The notes below the pieces were generated by a model. It did not search any database, had not been told where the DNA came from, and saw nothing but the letters and a program-made list of their open reading frames with translations. A stretch of DNA of 64,000 nucleotides from Enterobacter sp. RIT418 (lineage in GTDB: Bacteria > Pseudomonadota > Gammaproteobacteria > Enterobacterales > Enterobacteriaceae): NCBI RefSeq assembly GCF_003057745.1, contig NZ_QBJD02000004.1, positions 1 through 64,000 of the forward strand, given 5' to 3'. Positions within the stretch are counted from its first letter, which is position 1, and every line of letters begins with the position of its first letter. Position numbers and translations under genes: made by a program. Shown here piece after piece: positions 43,272 through 51,507 of this stretch.

Positions 43272-44549
43272 CTACGCTTCCAGCATGGCGCGGATGTGTT
43301 CCTGCTGCTGGGCGTTCAGCGCTTCCACGGCGTGGATCAGCGGCGGTGAGAATAGCGGCAGGGCGGTGGCGTAAGGGGTAATGACCAGCGCCGCCTCGCG
43401 CGGAGCCCCCTCTTTCTGAAACGCCTGGAGCGTCAGGTAGCGAATATTGAGCGGCAGCAGGGTAAGCTCGCGCAGCTGCTGCTCGATGACCTCTTCGCAG
43501 GCTTTGTCTTCACCCGTCAGCAGGACCACCTGCTTTTCATGCAGGTCGGTTTCCTGCATCAGCCAGGCGCCAAAAATCACCGCCACCAGGCTCATCTCCT
43601 CATCGGAAAAACGCAGCCCAAACTCCGCTTCAAGCTCAAACAGGGCGGCTTTGGTGGTGCGCAGCAGGCGCGGGTAAAGGCGGTGGATCTCCTCCGGCAG
43701 GCTGTTATCAATACCGATCTCAAACAGCGAGCGATCCAGCGCCTGAGCAAGATGAACATACAGCTGATCGGTCAGCCCCTGCTCGTCGCTGAACTTCATC
43801 CCCGTCTGCGTGCGGAACCGCGCCACCATCCGCACAATCGCCCGACGCAGGCGCTGGTCCTGCTGGTGTTTATCCATCGCCGGATCGGGCGTGCGCAGCA
43901 TCATAAACAGCAGCGCCAGAAATAGCTGCTCGTCGCGGTGGGCGCCCTGCGGGACGCGACGCTTCCAGTGGCGCACGATCTCCTGCGCCGTAAAGTATTC
44001 ACCTCTCGACTGCGTCCAGCTGCGCTGAACGGGCGAAAACTGCGGAGTATTACCTAGCTGGTGTTGGATAAGGCAATACTGCAGATAGAGCTGTAAAAAC
44101 TGGACGTCGCGGCAGTCAAACTGGCGCTGAAGCTTGCGGGCACAAAAGCCGATCAGCGCCCGCAGGTTGGCATCGTCATAAAGCGGCCGGGCAATGCCCT
44201 GCTGTTTAAGCGCGGTTTTTAACGCCGGGGTAAACTGGTGCGAGACAAACTGTGGGCACAGCCGGAGCGCGCGGCGCAGCCAGTGCAGCAGGCACAGGCG
44301 CTGATTGAGGGCCGAGCCTTCAATCCGGTAGCTTCCGTCATGGTGTGTAACAATGTCCAGCCGGTGATAGCGCTGGATTTCATCGCGCGTCTCGGCTATA
44401 TCTTGCCGTGCCAAGGCGTCATCGACCCCGTTGGCAAGGATAATGCTCTGCGCAGTGACGGCAGCATCGGGCAGGTAAAGCATTAAAAGCACCTGGCAGC
44501 GGCGCTGCGAACTGGAAAGCACAGATGGAATTTCAAGCGTCGGCATCAT
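43272..44549 (-). CDS. csiE: stationary-phase inducible protein CsiE
   Basis: CsiE is a regulator-like protein induced in stationary phase and by carbon starvation in E. coli. The 425-residue protein has an N-terminal helix-turn-helix-like region (SSQRRCQVLLMLY), two PRD-like helical domains (about 160-370), with the conserved SDEEMSLVAVIFGAWLMQE, and a C-terminal part. PRD domains usually sense PTS phosphorylation, but no BglG-type RNA-binding domain is visible and the target is unknown. It is divergent from the DUF1007 gene. Confidence 0.9.
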   Translation of the reverse strand: MMPTLEIPSVLSSSQRRCQVLLMLYLPDAAVTAQSIILANGVDDALARQDIAETRDEIQRYHRLDIVTHHDGSYRIEGSALNQRLCLLHWLRRALRLCPQFVSHQFTPALKTALKQQGIARPLYDDANLRALIGFCARKLQRQFDCRDVQFLQLYLQYCLIQHQLGNTPQFSPVQRSWTQSRGEYFTAQEIVRHWKRRVPQGAHRDEQLFLALLFMMLRTPDPAMDKHQQDQRLRRAIVRMVARFRTQTGMKFSDEQGLTDQLYVHLAQALDRSLFEIGIDNSLPEEIHRLYPRLLRTTKAALFELEAEFGLRFSDEEMSLVAVIFGAWLMQETDLHEKQVVLLTGEDKACEEVIEQQLRELTLLPLNIRYLTLQAFQKEGAPREAALVITPYATALPLFSPPLIHAVEALNAQQQEHIRAMLEA

Positions 44550-44674
44550 CTGTCGGGTATCCAGTGTGAATGTTAGATAAGAATAGCTAAAGGATGCGCG
44601 CTGAAAAGCGCACCGGCGGGCCTTTCACTCAGGATTGCTGGCGAACATCACAGAATTTTTGACGTGAGGAATTG

Positions 44675-45313
44675 ATGCAAATAGTTAAACACAGCGCGAT
44701 GGCGGTATTTTTGGCGGTTTTCACCTCTGCCGTCAGCGCGCATCCTCATAGTTTCATTAGCCTGAAAACGGAGATCGTCTCGGACGGCAAACAGCTGAAC
44801 GGCCTTAAAATGCGCTGGACGATGGATGAAATCACCTCGGCGGACCTGCTCTACGATGCGGGAAACGCGAAGCCGGGCGATGAGATCTGGAAAAAACTGG
44901 CGGCGGAAGTGATGGCCAACGTGCTTGGTCAGCACTACTTCACCGAGTTCTGGCATAGCGGGCAAAAGGTTAAATTTCTCAATCGTCCAACGGAATACGG
45001 TATGACGCGCGAAGGCCACCGGGCGGTGCTGTCGTTCGTGCTCCCGCTGGCGCATCCCCAGCCGCTGGCCGGGCAGACGTATACCTTTTCCACCTTCGAC
45101 CCGACCTACTACGTCGATATGAGCTACGCCGAGGACGGCGACGTGCAGCTTCCCGCATCGTTACAAAAGGTCTGCAAACTTGCCGTCCATACGCCGAAGC
45201 CCAGCGACGAAACGCTGAACTTTGCACTCTCTCTCGATAAAGCCGATGCGCCGCCGGAGGATATGGAGTTGGGTAAACAGTTTGCGCAGGAGGTGACGCT
45301 GCAATGTCAGTAA
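44675..45313 (+). CDS. DUF1007 family periplasmic protein
   Basis: This 212-residue protein starts with a Sec signal peptide (about 1-22, ending AVSA) directly followed by HPHSFISL, so the mature protein begins with a histidine-rich metal-binding-like N-terminus. The rest matches the DUF1007 family, which often sits next to NicO metal transporters. It overlaps the downstream transporter by ten bases, so it is probably a periplasmic metal-binding partner. I chose the ATG at 44675, four bases after TGAGGA, over the adjacent TTG. The metal cannot be told from sequence. Confidence 0.83.
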   Translation: MQIVKHSAMAVFLAVFTSAVSAHPHSFISLKTEIVSDGKQLNGLKMRWTMDEITSADLLYDAGNAKPGDEIWKKLAAEVMANVLGQHYFTEFWHSGQKVKFLNRPTEYGMTREGHRAVLSFVLPLAHPQPLAGQTYTFSTFDPTYYVDMSYAEDGDVQLPASLQKVCKLAVHTPKPSDETLNFALSLDKADAPPEDMELGKQFAQEVTLQCQ

Positions 45314-46284
45314 TTGCCTCTTCAGCCCGGAAAACGCGCCGCTGGGTGCACTTCTGGCCGCTGGCGCTGTTTATGCTGCTGGCCGCGGGCGGCCTGCTGT
45401 GGCTGTGGCATGCCTGGCCGCAGGTGATGATGAAAAGCATCGTCTGGCAGCGCGAGGTTAACCTGCAGATGAGCGGACTATTGAAGGCGGTGGCGGAAAA
45501 CCCCGCGAAAGCGGGCGGCTCGCTGCTGGCGTTCAGCTTTATCTACGGCGTGCTGCACGCCCTGGGGCCGGGGCACGGCAAAATCGTTATCACCACCTGG
45601 CTTGCCACCCATCCTTCTAAGCTGCGATCGAGCATCGGCCTGACGCTGGCGTCATCTTTGCTTCAGGGCGGCGTGGCGATTGCGCTGGTCGTGGTGGTGC
45701 TTTCGCTTTTACAGCTTCCCGCGCGTCAGCTTCACATGAGCAGCTTCTGGCTGGAGAAGGGGAGTTATGCGCTGGTCGGCGTGCTCGGGCTGATCCTCTG
45801 CTGGCGGGCGGTGAAAAAGCTGCGCGCGCTGCTGCAAAAGCCCAAATTCAAAGCGTTCACTCCTCATCATGTGCATGACGCCCACTGCGGCTGCGGGCAT
45901 CAGCATCTGCCGACGCAGGAGCAGCTTCAAAGCGGAGACGACTGGCGCGCCCGTACGATGATTGTGCTGTCCATGGGCATGCGCCCGTGCTCGGGGGCGA
46001 TCATGGTGCTGCTGTTCAGCAAGGTGATTGGCGTGTTCGGCTGGGGCATGCTGTCGGCGCTGGCGATGGCGGCGGGAACATCGCTGACCATTTCATCTCT
46101 GGCCGTGCTGGTACACAGCTTCCGTCAGTTGGCGGTAAAGCTCAGCGGCACGAAAACGCCGGTACTGTGGCGACAGGTTGGGTGGATAACGCTCGCACTG
46201 GCGGGCGGGGTAATTCTGCTGGTGGCGGCGGTGACGATGTGGATAAGCGCGGTGCCGGTGGGAAGGGGATTGCGGCCATTTTAG
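45304..46284 (+). CDS. NicO family nickel/cobalt transporter
   Basis: This 326-residue membrane protein belongs to the NicO/RcnA family of nickel and cobalt exporters. It has an N-terminal membrane helix, a periplasmic segment and about six further helices. The family signature HALGPGHGKIVITTW (about 80-94), a cytoplasmic histidine- and cysteine-rich loop HHVHDAHCGCGHQH (about 182-195) and SMGMRPCSGAIMVLLFSKV are all present. The loop probably binds metal. It is coupled to the DUF1007 gene. It differs from E. coli RcnA in length and partner. Nickel or cobalt export is the family expectation, but zinc is possible. Confidence 0.87.
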   Translation: MSVIASSARKTRRWVHFWPLALFMLLAAGGLLWLWHAWPQVMMKSIVWQREVNLQMSGLLKAVAENPAKAGGSLLAFSFIYGVLHALGPGHGKIVITTWLATHPSKLRSSIGLTLASSLLQGGVAIALVVVVLSLLQLPARQLHMSSFWLEKGSYALVGVLGLILCWRAVKKLRALLQKPKFKAFTPHHVHDAHCGCGHQHLPTQEQLQSGDDWRARTMIVLSMGMRPCSGAIMVLLFSKVIGVFGWGMLSALAMAAGTSLTISSLAVLVHSFRQLAVKLSGTKTPVLWRQVGWITLALAGGVILLVAAVTMWISAVPVGRGLRPF

Positions 46285-46290
46285 CTATAA

Positions 46291-46315
46291 TTCCCTCTCC
46301 CACAGGGAGAGGGAA
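46291..46315. repeat. CCCTCTCCC-type palindromic repeat
   Basis: TTCCCTCTCCC and GGGAGAGGGAA form a perfect 11-pair stem with an ACA loop between the convergent NicO gene and suhB. It is related to the repeats at 22592, 47999 and 55243. Confidence 0.75.
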
Positions 46316-46323
46316 TACCGGGA

Positions 46324-47127
46324 TTAACGCTTCAGCGCGTCGCTCAGCTCGTCACGCATGTTTGCCAGCATGGCTTTCACCACGCGTGGGTTACCCGCAA
46401 CGATGTTGCCGGTAGACATATAGTTATGGCCGCCGGTGAAATCGCACACGATGGCGCCTGCTTCACGCGCGATCAGCTCGCCCGCAGCAAAGTCCCACGG
46501 CTTGAGAGACAGCTCGAAGTAACCGTCAACGCGACCGGTCGCCACGTAGGCCAGATCCAGCGCGGCGGAGCCGGTGCGGCGGAAGTCCGCGCACTCGGTG
46601 AACAGCTTGCCGAGGATATTCATGTAAGTGGTTGCGTGCTGCTTCGCCTTGAACGGGAAGCCGGTCGCCAGAATGGTGCCGTCCAGATCGCGCGCGTTGC
46701 TGCAGCGCAGACGGTAGCCGTTCAGCTGTGCGCCCTGACCGCGAGTCGCGGTAAACAGTTCGTTACGCATTGGATCGTAAACCACGGCGACTTCAGTACG
46801 GCCTTTAATGCGTACGGCGATAGACACGGAGAAGTGTGGCAGGCGTTTTACAAAGTTGGTAGTGCCATCCAGCGGATCGATAACCCATTGAACATCCTGA
46901 TCGGTACCTTCATGTTCACCGCTTTCTTCGGTGATGATGGTGTGCTGCGGGTAAGATTTGCGGATCGTTTCGATAATAATCGCTTCTGCGGCTTTATCGA
47001 CGTTGGTCACAAAATCATTGCTGCCTTTCTGGCTGGTTTCTACGGAGTCAGGTGTTTCGTAGTGTTTGGCAATTACATTACCCGCCTTGCGCGCTGCGCG
47101 CACGGCGATGGTCAGCATCGGATGCAT
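46324..47127 (-). CDS. suhB: inositol-1-monophosphatase SuhB
   Basis: SuhB is an inositol-phosphatase-family protein that also takes part in the NusA-containing complex aiding rRNA transcription antitermination. The 267-residue protein has the metal-binding motifs EESGEHEG (about 67-74), WVIDPLDGTTNFV (about 81-93) and the late WDFAAGELIAREAGA. Length and sequence match E. coli. It is divergent from trmJ with 131 bases between starts. Confidence 0.97.
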   Translation of the reverse strand: MHPMLTIAVRAARKAGNVIAKHYETPDSVETSQKGSNDFVTNVDKAAEAIIIETIRKSYPQHTIITEESGEHEGTDQDVQWVIDPLDGTTNFVKRLPHFSVSIAVRIKGRTEVAVVYDPMRNELFTATRGQGAQLNGYRLRCSNARDLDGTILATGFPFKAKQHATTYMNILGKLFTECADFRRTGSAALDLAYVATGRVDGYFELSLKPWDFAAGELIAREAGAIVCDFTGGHNYMSTGNIVAGNPRVVKAMLANMRDELSDALKR

Positions 47128-47258
47128 CGGTCTCTCTCACTGGATGTTAAAGAACGGGAAAATCGGCGCAGAGTATAGCAGCGGGATCGGATTATGTCTC
47201 TCGTTTATGGTAATATGCCGGAATATTCTTCAGACACAGAATCCAGATACCTAAAACT

Positions 47259-47984
47259 ATGCTGCAAAACATTCGAATCGTGCTGGTCGAAACATCGCAC
47301 ACCGGCAACATGGGCTCCGTGGCCCGCGCTATGAAAACCATGGGCTTAACGAACCTGTGGCTGGTTAACCCGCTGGTGAAACCCGACTCTCAGGCCATCG
47401 CGCTGGCCGCCGGTGCCAGCGACGTGATCGGCAACGCGCAAATTGTCGATACGCTGGATGAAGCCCTGGCCGGATGCAGCCTGGTTGTCGGCACCAGCGC
47501 GCGCTCCCGCACGCTGCCGTGGCCTATGCTGGATCCGCGCGAGTGCGGTCTGAAAAGCGTGTCGGAAGCCGAGCAGGCGCCGGTTGCGCTGGTGTTTGGC
47601 CGCGAGCGCGTTGGTCTGACTAACGACGAGCTGCAGAAGTGCCATTATCACGTCGCCATTGCCGCCAACCCGGAATACAGCTCGCTGAACCTGGCGATGG
47701 CGGTGCAGGTTATCGCCTACGAAGTGCGTATGGCGTGGCTGGCCACGCAGGAGAAAGAGGTAGAGCCTAAAGAAGAGACGGCCTATCCGCTGGTGGACGA
47801 CCTGGAGCGCTTCTACGGCCACCTGGAGCAGACGCTGCTGTCCACCGGCTTTATCCGCGAAGGCCATCCGGGTCAGGTGATGAACAAGCTGCGCCGTCTG
47901 TTTACCCGCGCGCGCCCTGAAAGCCAGGAGCTGAACATCCTGCGCGGGATTCTGGCGTCGATTGAGCAGAAGAATAAGGAATAG
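47259..47984 (+). CDS. trmJ: tRNA (cytidine/uridine-32) 2'-O-methyltransferase TrmJ
   Basis: TrmJ methylates the 2'-hydroxyl of residue 32 in several tRNAs. The 241-residue SPOUT protein shows [23 protein letters not shown] (motif 1 region, about 8-30, given here only as key part [12 protein letters not shown]), [14 protein letters not shown] (motif 2) and [14 protein letters not shown] (motif 3). The cofactor knot and dimer interface map to the last two. E. coli TrmJ has 246 residues. It is followed by a palindromic repeat and then the iscR promoter on the same strand. Confidence 0.95.
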   Translation: MLQNIRIVLVETSHTGNMGSVARAMKTMGLTNLWLVNPLVKPDSQAIALAAGASDVIGNAQIVDTLDEALAGCSLVVGTSARSRTLPWPMLDPRECGLKSVSEAEQAPVALVFGRERVGLTNDELQKCHYHVAIAANPEYSSLNLAMAVQVIAYEVRMAWLATQEKEVEPKEETAYPLVDDLERFYGHLEQTLLSTGFIREGHPGQVMNKLRRLFTRARPESQELNILRGILASIEQKNKE

Positions 47985-47998
47985 TGTAGTGTGTTTTC

Positions 47999-48035
47999 CC
48001 CTCTCCCCGTGGGAGAGGGCCGGGGTGAGGGCATC
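47999..48035. repeat. CCCTCTCCC-type palindromic repeat
   Basis: CCCTCTCCC and GGGAGAGGG form a nine-pair stem, followed by CCGGGGTGAGGGC, the same unit as at 22592 and 55243. It lies just after trmJ and may attenuate read-through into iscR. Confidence 0.75.
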
Positions 48036-48071
48036 AGGCCGCACCTTTGCTATGAAGGCACAGAAGGTTAA

Positions 48072-48096
48072 ATACCTGACTAAAACAGTCAAGTAA
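48072..48096 (+). promoter_or_regulatory. IscR type 1 site A
   Basis: The 25 bases starting ATACCTGACTAAAACAGTCA match the type 1 IscR consensus for [2Fe-2S]-IscR with few exceptions. It lies directly beside a second site, as at E. coli iscR. Confidence 0.88.
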
Positions 48097-48121
48097 ATAG
48101 TTGACCATTTTAGTCAGGAAT
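48097..48121 (+). promoter_or_regulatory. IscR type 1 site B over the iscR promoter
   Basis: The 25 bases starting ATAGTTGACCATTTTAGTCA form the second type 1 IscR site. They contain TTGACC (48101-48106), a likely -35 box, so cluster-loaded IscR should block polymerase and repress its own operon. Confidence 0.85.
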
Positions 48122-48203
48122 GTCAGACTTGGCCCTGCTATGCAATACCCCCATTTTACAATAAAAAACCCCGGGCAGGGGCGAGTTTGAGGTTAAGTAA
48201 GAC

Positions 48204-48695
48204 ATGAGACTGACATCTAAAGGGCGTTATGCCGTGACCGCGATGCTGGACGTTGCGCTCAACTCCGAAGCGGGCCCGGTTCCGTTGGCTGATATTTCTG
48301 AACGACAAGGGATCTCCCTCTCTTACCTGGAACAGCTGTTCTCCAGACTGCGTAAAAATGGGCTGGTTTCCAGCGTACGCGGCCCGGGCGGCGGTTATCT
48401 GCTCGGTAAAGACGCGGGCAGTATTGCGGTTGGCGAAGTGATCAGCGCGGTTGATGAATCCGTTGACGCGACCCGCTGCCAGGGTAAAGGCGGCTGCCAG
48501 GGCGGCGATAAGTGCCTGACCCACGCGCTGTGGCGCGACCTGAGCGACCGTCTGACCGGCTTCCTGAACAACATCACTCTCGGTGAACTGGTGAATAACC
48601 AGGAAGTTCTGGACGTCTCTGGCCGTCAGCACAGCCATGAATCACAGCGCAGCACCCGCGCGCAGGACGCAATCGACGTCAAATTACGCGCCTAA
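48204..48695 (+). CDS. iscR: Fe-S cluster regulator IscR
   Basis: IscR is an Rrf2-family regulator that represses the isc operon when it carries a [2Fe-2S] cluster. The 163-residue protein has an N-terminal winged helix ([16 protein letters not shown] and the recognition region [19 protein letters not shown]) and cluster ligands Cys92, Cys98, Cys104 and His107 in [17 protein letters not shown]. It heads the isc operon. Two IscR sites lie in the promoter and an ERIC element lies between it and iscS. Confidence 0.98.
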   Translation: MRLTSKGRYAVTAMLDVALNSEAGPVPLADISERQGISLSYLEQLFSRLRKNGLVSSVRGPGGGYLLGKDAGSIAVGEVISAVDESVDATRCQGKGGCQGGDKCLTHALWRDLSDRLTGFLNNITLGELVNNQEVLDVSGRQHSHESQRSTRAQDAIDVKLRA

Positions 48696-48698
48696 TTT

Positions 48699-48819
48699 GC
48701 CCGTCATATTTCGTGCCGCAACTGCGTTGGCCGCACTTGCTCGCCCCAGTCACTTACTTGATGTAAGCTCCTGGGACTCTCAAGTTTGCCGCCTTGCTGC
48801 AACACGAACTATTTAGGGC
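48699..48819 (-). repeat. ERIC element between iscR and iscS
   Basis: About 121 bases contain the ERIC core in reverse orientation, TCGCCCCAGTCACTTACTTG followed by ATGTAAGCTCCTGGGA, with short inverted ends GCCC/GGGC. It starts four bases after the iscR stop codon and occupies about half of the 240-base iscR-iscS spacer, so it is part of the operon mRNA and can fold into a long hairpin. Confidence 0.88.
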
Positions 48820-48935
48820 AAAAAATTATAAGATTTCAGAATCAGGCCGGGGCTTGATGCCCCGCGAACTCGGTCGTACATCCAGCCGGTTGCCTGATTC
48901 CTTGCATTGAAGCGATGTACGGAGTTTATAGAGCA

Positions 48936-50150
48936 ATGAAATTACCGATTTATCTCGATTACTCCGCAACCACGCCGGTGGACCCGCGTGTTGCCGAGAA
49001 AATGATGCAGTGTCTGACCCTGGACGGAAACTTTGGTAACCCAGCGTCCCGTTCACACCGTTTTGGCTGGCATGCGGAAGAGGCGGTCGATATCGCCCGT
49101 AATCAGATTGCTGACCTCGTCGGCGCCGACCCGCGTGAAATTGTTTTCACCTCCGGCGCGACCGAATCCGATAACCTGGCGATCAAAGGTGCAGCCAACT
49201 TTTATCAGAAAAAAGGCAAGCACATCATCACCAGCAAAACCGAACACAAAGCCGTGCTGGATACCTGCCGTCAGCTGGAGCGCGAAGGGTTTGAAGTGAC
49301 CTACCTGGCGCCACAGAGCAACGGTATCATCGACCTGAAAGAGCTCGAAGCCGCCATGCGCGACGACACCATTCTGGTCTCCATCATGCACGTTAACAAC
49401 GAAATCGGCGTGGTGCAGGACATCGCCACCATCGGCGAAATGTGCCGTGCGCGCGGTATCATCTACCACGTGGATGCGACCCAGAGCGTGGGCAAACTGC
49501 CTATCGACCTGAGCCAGCTGAAAGTGGACCTGATGTCCTTCTCCGGCCACAAAATCTATGGCCCGAAAGGCATCGGCGCGCTGTACGTTCGTCGTAAGCC
49601 ACGTATCCGCATCGAAGCACAGATGCACGGCGGCGGTCACGAGCGCGGCATGCGTTCCGGCACCCTGCCTGTTCACCAGATCGTGGGCATGGGCGAAGCG
49701 TATCGCATCGCGAAAGAAGAGATGGAAACCGAGATGGCGCGCCTGCGCACGCTGCGTAACCGTCTGTGGGACGGCGTGAAGGATATGGAAGAAGTGTATC
49801 TGAACGGCGATCTCGAGCAGGGCGCACCGAACATCCTCAACGTCAGCTTCAACTACGTTGAAGGCGAATCGCTGATCATGGCGCTGAAAGACCTGGCCGT
49901 TTCTTCCGGTTCTGCCTGTACGTCTGCAAGCCTCGAGCCATCCTACGTGCTGCGCGCGCTGGGCATGACCGACGAGCTGGCACACAGCTCTATCCGTTTC
50001 TCTTTAGGTCGTTTCACTACCGAAGAAGAGATTGACTACACCATCAAGCTGGTACGCAACTCCATTGGCCGCCTGCGCGACCTTTCTCCACTGTGGGAAA
50101 TGTTTAAGCAGGGCGTGGATCTGAACAGCATTGAATGGTCACATCACTAA
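48936..50150 (+). CDS. iscS: cysteine desulfurase IscS
   Basis: IscS takes sulfur from cysteine to feed Fe-S cluster assembly on IscU, as well as tRNA thiolation. The 404-residue PLP enzyme has the cofactor lysine in [11 protein letters not shown] (Lys206) and the persulfide cysteine in [14 protein letters not shown] (Cys328) on its mobile loop. I chose the ATG at 48936, nine bases after GGAGTT and equal to the E. coli start MKLPIYLDY. The upstream GTA-rich extension of seven codons is not conserved. iscU follows after 23 bases. Confidence 0.98.
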   Translation: MKLPIYLDYSATTPVDPRVAEKMMQCLTLDGNFGNPASRSHRFGWHAEEAVDIARNQIADLVGADPREIVFTSGATESDNLAIKGAANFYQKKGKHIITSKTEHKAVLDTCRQLEREGFEVTYLAPQSNGIIDLKELEAAMRDDTILVSIMHVNNEIGVVQDIATIGEMCRARGIIYHVDATQSVGKLPIDLSQLKVDLMSFSGHKIYGPKGIGALYVRRKPRIRIEAQMHGGGHERGMRSGTLPVHQIVGMGEAYRIAKEEMETEMARLRTLRNRLWDGVKDMEEVYLNGDLEQGAPNILNVSFNYVEGESLIMALKDLAVSSGSACTSASLEPSYVLRALGMTDELAHSSIRFSLGRFTTEEEIDYTIKLVRNSIGRLRDLSPLWEMFKQGVDLNSIEWSHH

Positions 50151-50173
50151 TCGGTACATAAGGAGAATTTAAC

Positions 50174-50560
50174 ATGGCATACAGCGAAAAAGTCATCGAT
50201 CATTACGAGAACCCGCGCAACGTTGGCTCTTTTGACAACAGCGACGATAGCGTAGGCAGCGGCATGGTTGGCGCTCCGGCGTGTGGCGACGTGATGAAGC
50301 TGCAGATTAAGGTCAACAATGAAGGTATCATTGAGGACGCGCGCTTTAAAACCTACGGCTGCGGTTCTGCTATTGCATCCAGCTCCCTGGTCACCGAGTG
50401 GGTGAAGGGCAAGTCTCTGGACGAAGCACAGGCAATCAAGAACACCGATATTGCTGAAGAGCTCGAACTGCCGCCGGTGAAAATTCACTGCTCTATCCTG
50501 GCAGAAGACGCGATCAAAGCCGCCATTGCGGACTATAAAAGCAAACGTGAAGCAAAATAA
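50174..50560 (+). CDS. iscU: Fe-S cluster scaffold IscU
   Basis: IscU is the scaffold on which iron-sulfur clusters are built and from which HscA/HscB release them. The 128-residue protein has the three ligand cysteines Cys37 (GAPACGDV), Cys63 (TYGCGSAIA) and Cys106 (KIHCSILAEDA), and the HscA recognition motif LPPVK (about 99-103). AAGGAG precedes the ATG. It is practically identical to the E. coli protein. Confidence 0.98.
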   Translation: MAYSEKVIDHYENPRNVGSFDNSDDSVGSGMVGAPACGDVMKLQIKVNNEGIIEDARFKTYGCGSAIASSSLVTEWVKGKSLDEAQAIKNTDIAEELELPPVKIHCSILAEDAIKAAIADYKSKREAK

Positions 50561-50573
50561 TTGAGGTTTGAGT

Positions 50574-50897
50574 ATGTCGATTACCCTTAGCGACAGCGCT
50601 GCCGCGCGAGTAAGCTCTTTTCTGGCGAACCGTGGTAAAGGCTTTGGCCTGCGGCTGGGCGTACGTACCTCCGGCTGTTCCGGTATGGCTTACGTACTGG
50701 AGTTTGTTGATGAACCGGCGTCTGACGACACCGTGTTTGAAGACAAGGGCGTGAAGGTGGTGGTCGATGGCAAAAGCCTGCAGTTCCTCAACGGCACTCA
50801 GCTGGACTTCGTTAAAGAAGGCCTGAACGAAGGGTTCAAATTCACGAACCCGAACGTCAAAGACGAGTGTGGTTGCGGCGAAAGCTTCCACGTTTAA
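50574..50897 (+). CDS. iscA: A-type Fe-S carrier IscA
   Basis: IscA is an A-type carrier that delivers clusters or iron to target proteins. The 107-residue protein has the three conserved cysteines Cys35 ([10 protein letters not shown]), Cys99 and Cys101 (DECGCGESF). I chose the ATG at 50574, seven bases after TTGAGG and giving the E. coli start MSITLSD. A TTG two codons upstream is unlikely. A stem-loop follows before hscB. Confidence 0.97.
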   Translation: MSITLSDSAAARVSSFLANRGKGFGLRLGVRTSGCSGMAYVLEFVDEPASDDTVFEDKGVKVVVDGKSLQFLNGTQLDFVKEGLNEGFKFTNPNVKDECGCGESFHV

Positions 50898-50911
50898 CCG
50901 CGCGTCATCCG

Positions 50912-50948
50912 AAACCCCACCGTGGCTCTACCGCTGCGCGTGGGGTTT
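50912..50948 (+). terminator. attenuator-like stem-loop between iscA and hscB
   Basis: AAACCCCAC and GTGGGGTTT form a nine-pair stem with a 19-base loop in the 79-base iscA-hscB gap. The following GTTC is too weak for a full terminator, so it more likely reduces read-through from iscRSUA into hscBA-fdx-iscX or marks an mRNA end. Confidence 0.6.
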
Positions 50949-50976
50949 GTTCTAACTGGCTACCCCTGAGATTGTT

Positions 50977-51492
50977 ATGGATTACTTCACTCTCTTCGGA
51001 CTACCCGCGCAATATCCGATCGATCTCCAGGCGCTGACGATCCGTTTCCAGGATATGCAGCGTCAGTATCATCCGGATAAATTCGCCAGCGGCACGCAGG
51101 CTGAACAGCTGGCGGCGGTCTCACACTCTGCGACCATCAACCAGGCCTGGCAGACGCTGCGCCATCCGCTGACGCGCGCGGAATATCTGCTCTCGCTCCA
51201 CGGTTTCGACCTGGCGAGCGAACAGCACACCGTGCGCGACACGGCGTTTCTGATGGAACAGCTGGAGCTGCGCGAAGAGCTGGATGAGATTGAACAGGCC
51301 AAAGACGAAGCGCGTCTGGAAACCTTTATCAAGCGCGTGAAGGGCATGTTCGATACTCGCCATCAGCAGATGGTGACGCAACTGAACGACGAGAGCTGGG
51401 ATCTGGCGGCGGACACCGTGCGCAAGCTCCGTTTTCTCGATAAACTGCGAAGCAGCGCTGAACAACTCGAAGAAAAGCTGCTCGACTTTTAA
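50977..51492 (+). CDS. hscB: Fe-S assembly co-chaperone HscB
   Basis: HscB is a J-protein that brings IscU to HscA and stimulates its ATPase. The 171-residue protein has an N-terminal J domain with the HPD motif at residues 32-34 ([10 protein letters not shown]) and a C-terminal three-helix domain (about 85-171) that binds IscU. It is followed 15 bases later by hscA. Confidence 0.98.
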   Translation: MDYFTLFGLPAQYPIDLQALTIRFQDMQRQYHPDKFASGTQAEQLAAVSHSATINQAWQTLRHPLTRAEYLLSLHGFDLASEQHTVRDTAFLMEQLELREELDEIEQAKDEARLETFIKRVKGMFDTRHQQMVTQLNDESWDLAADTVRKLRFLDKLRSSAEQLEEKLLDF

Positions 51493-51507
51493 TTTCGGAA
51501 GCAAATT

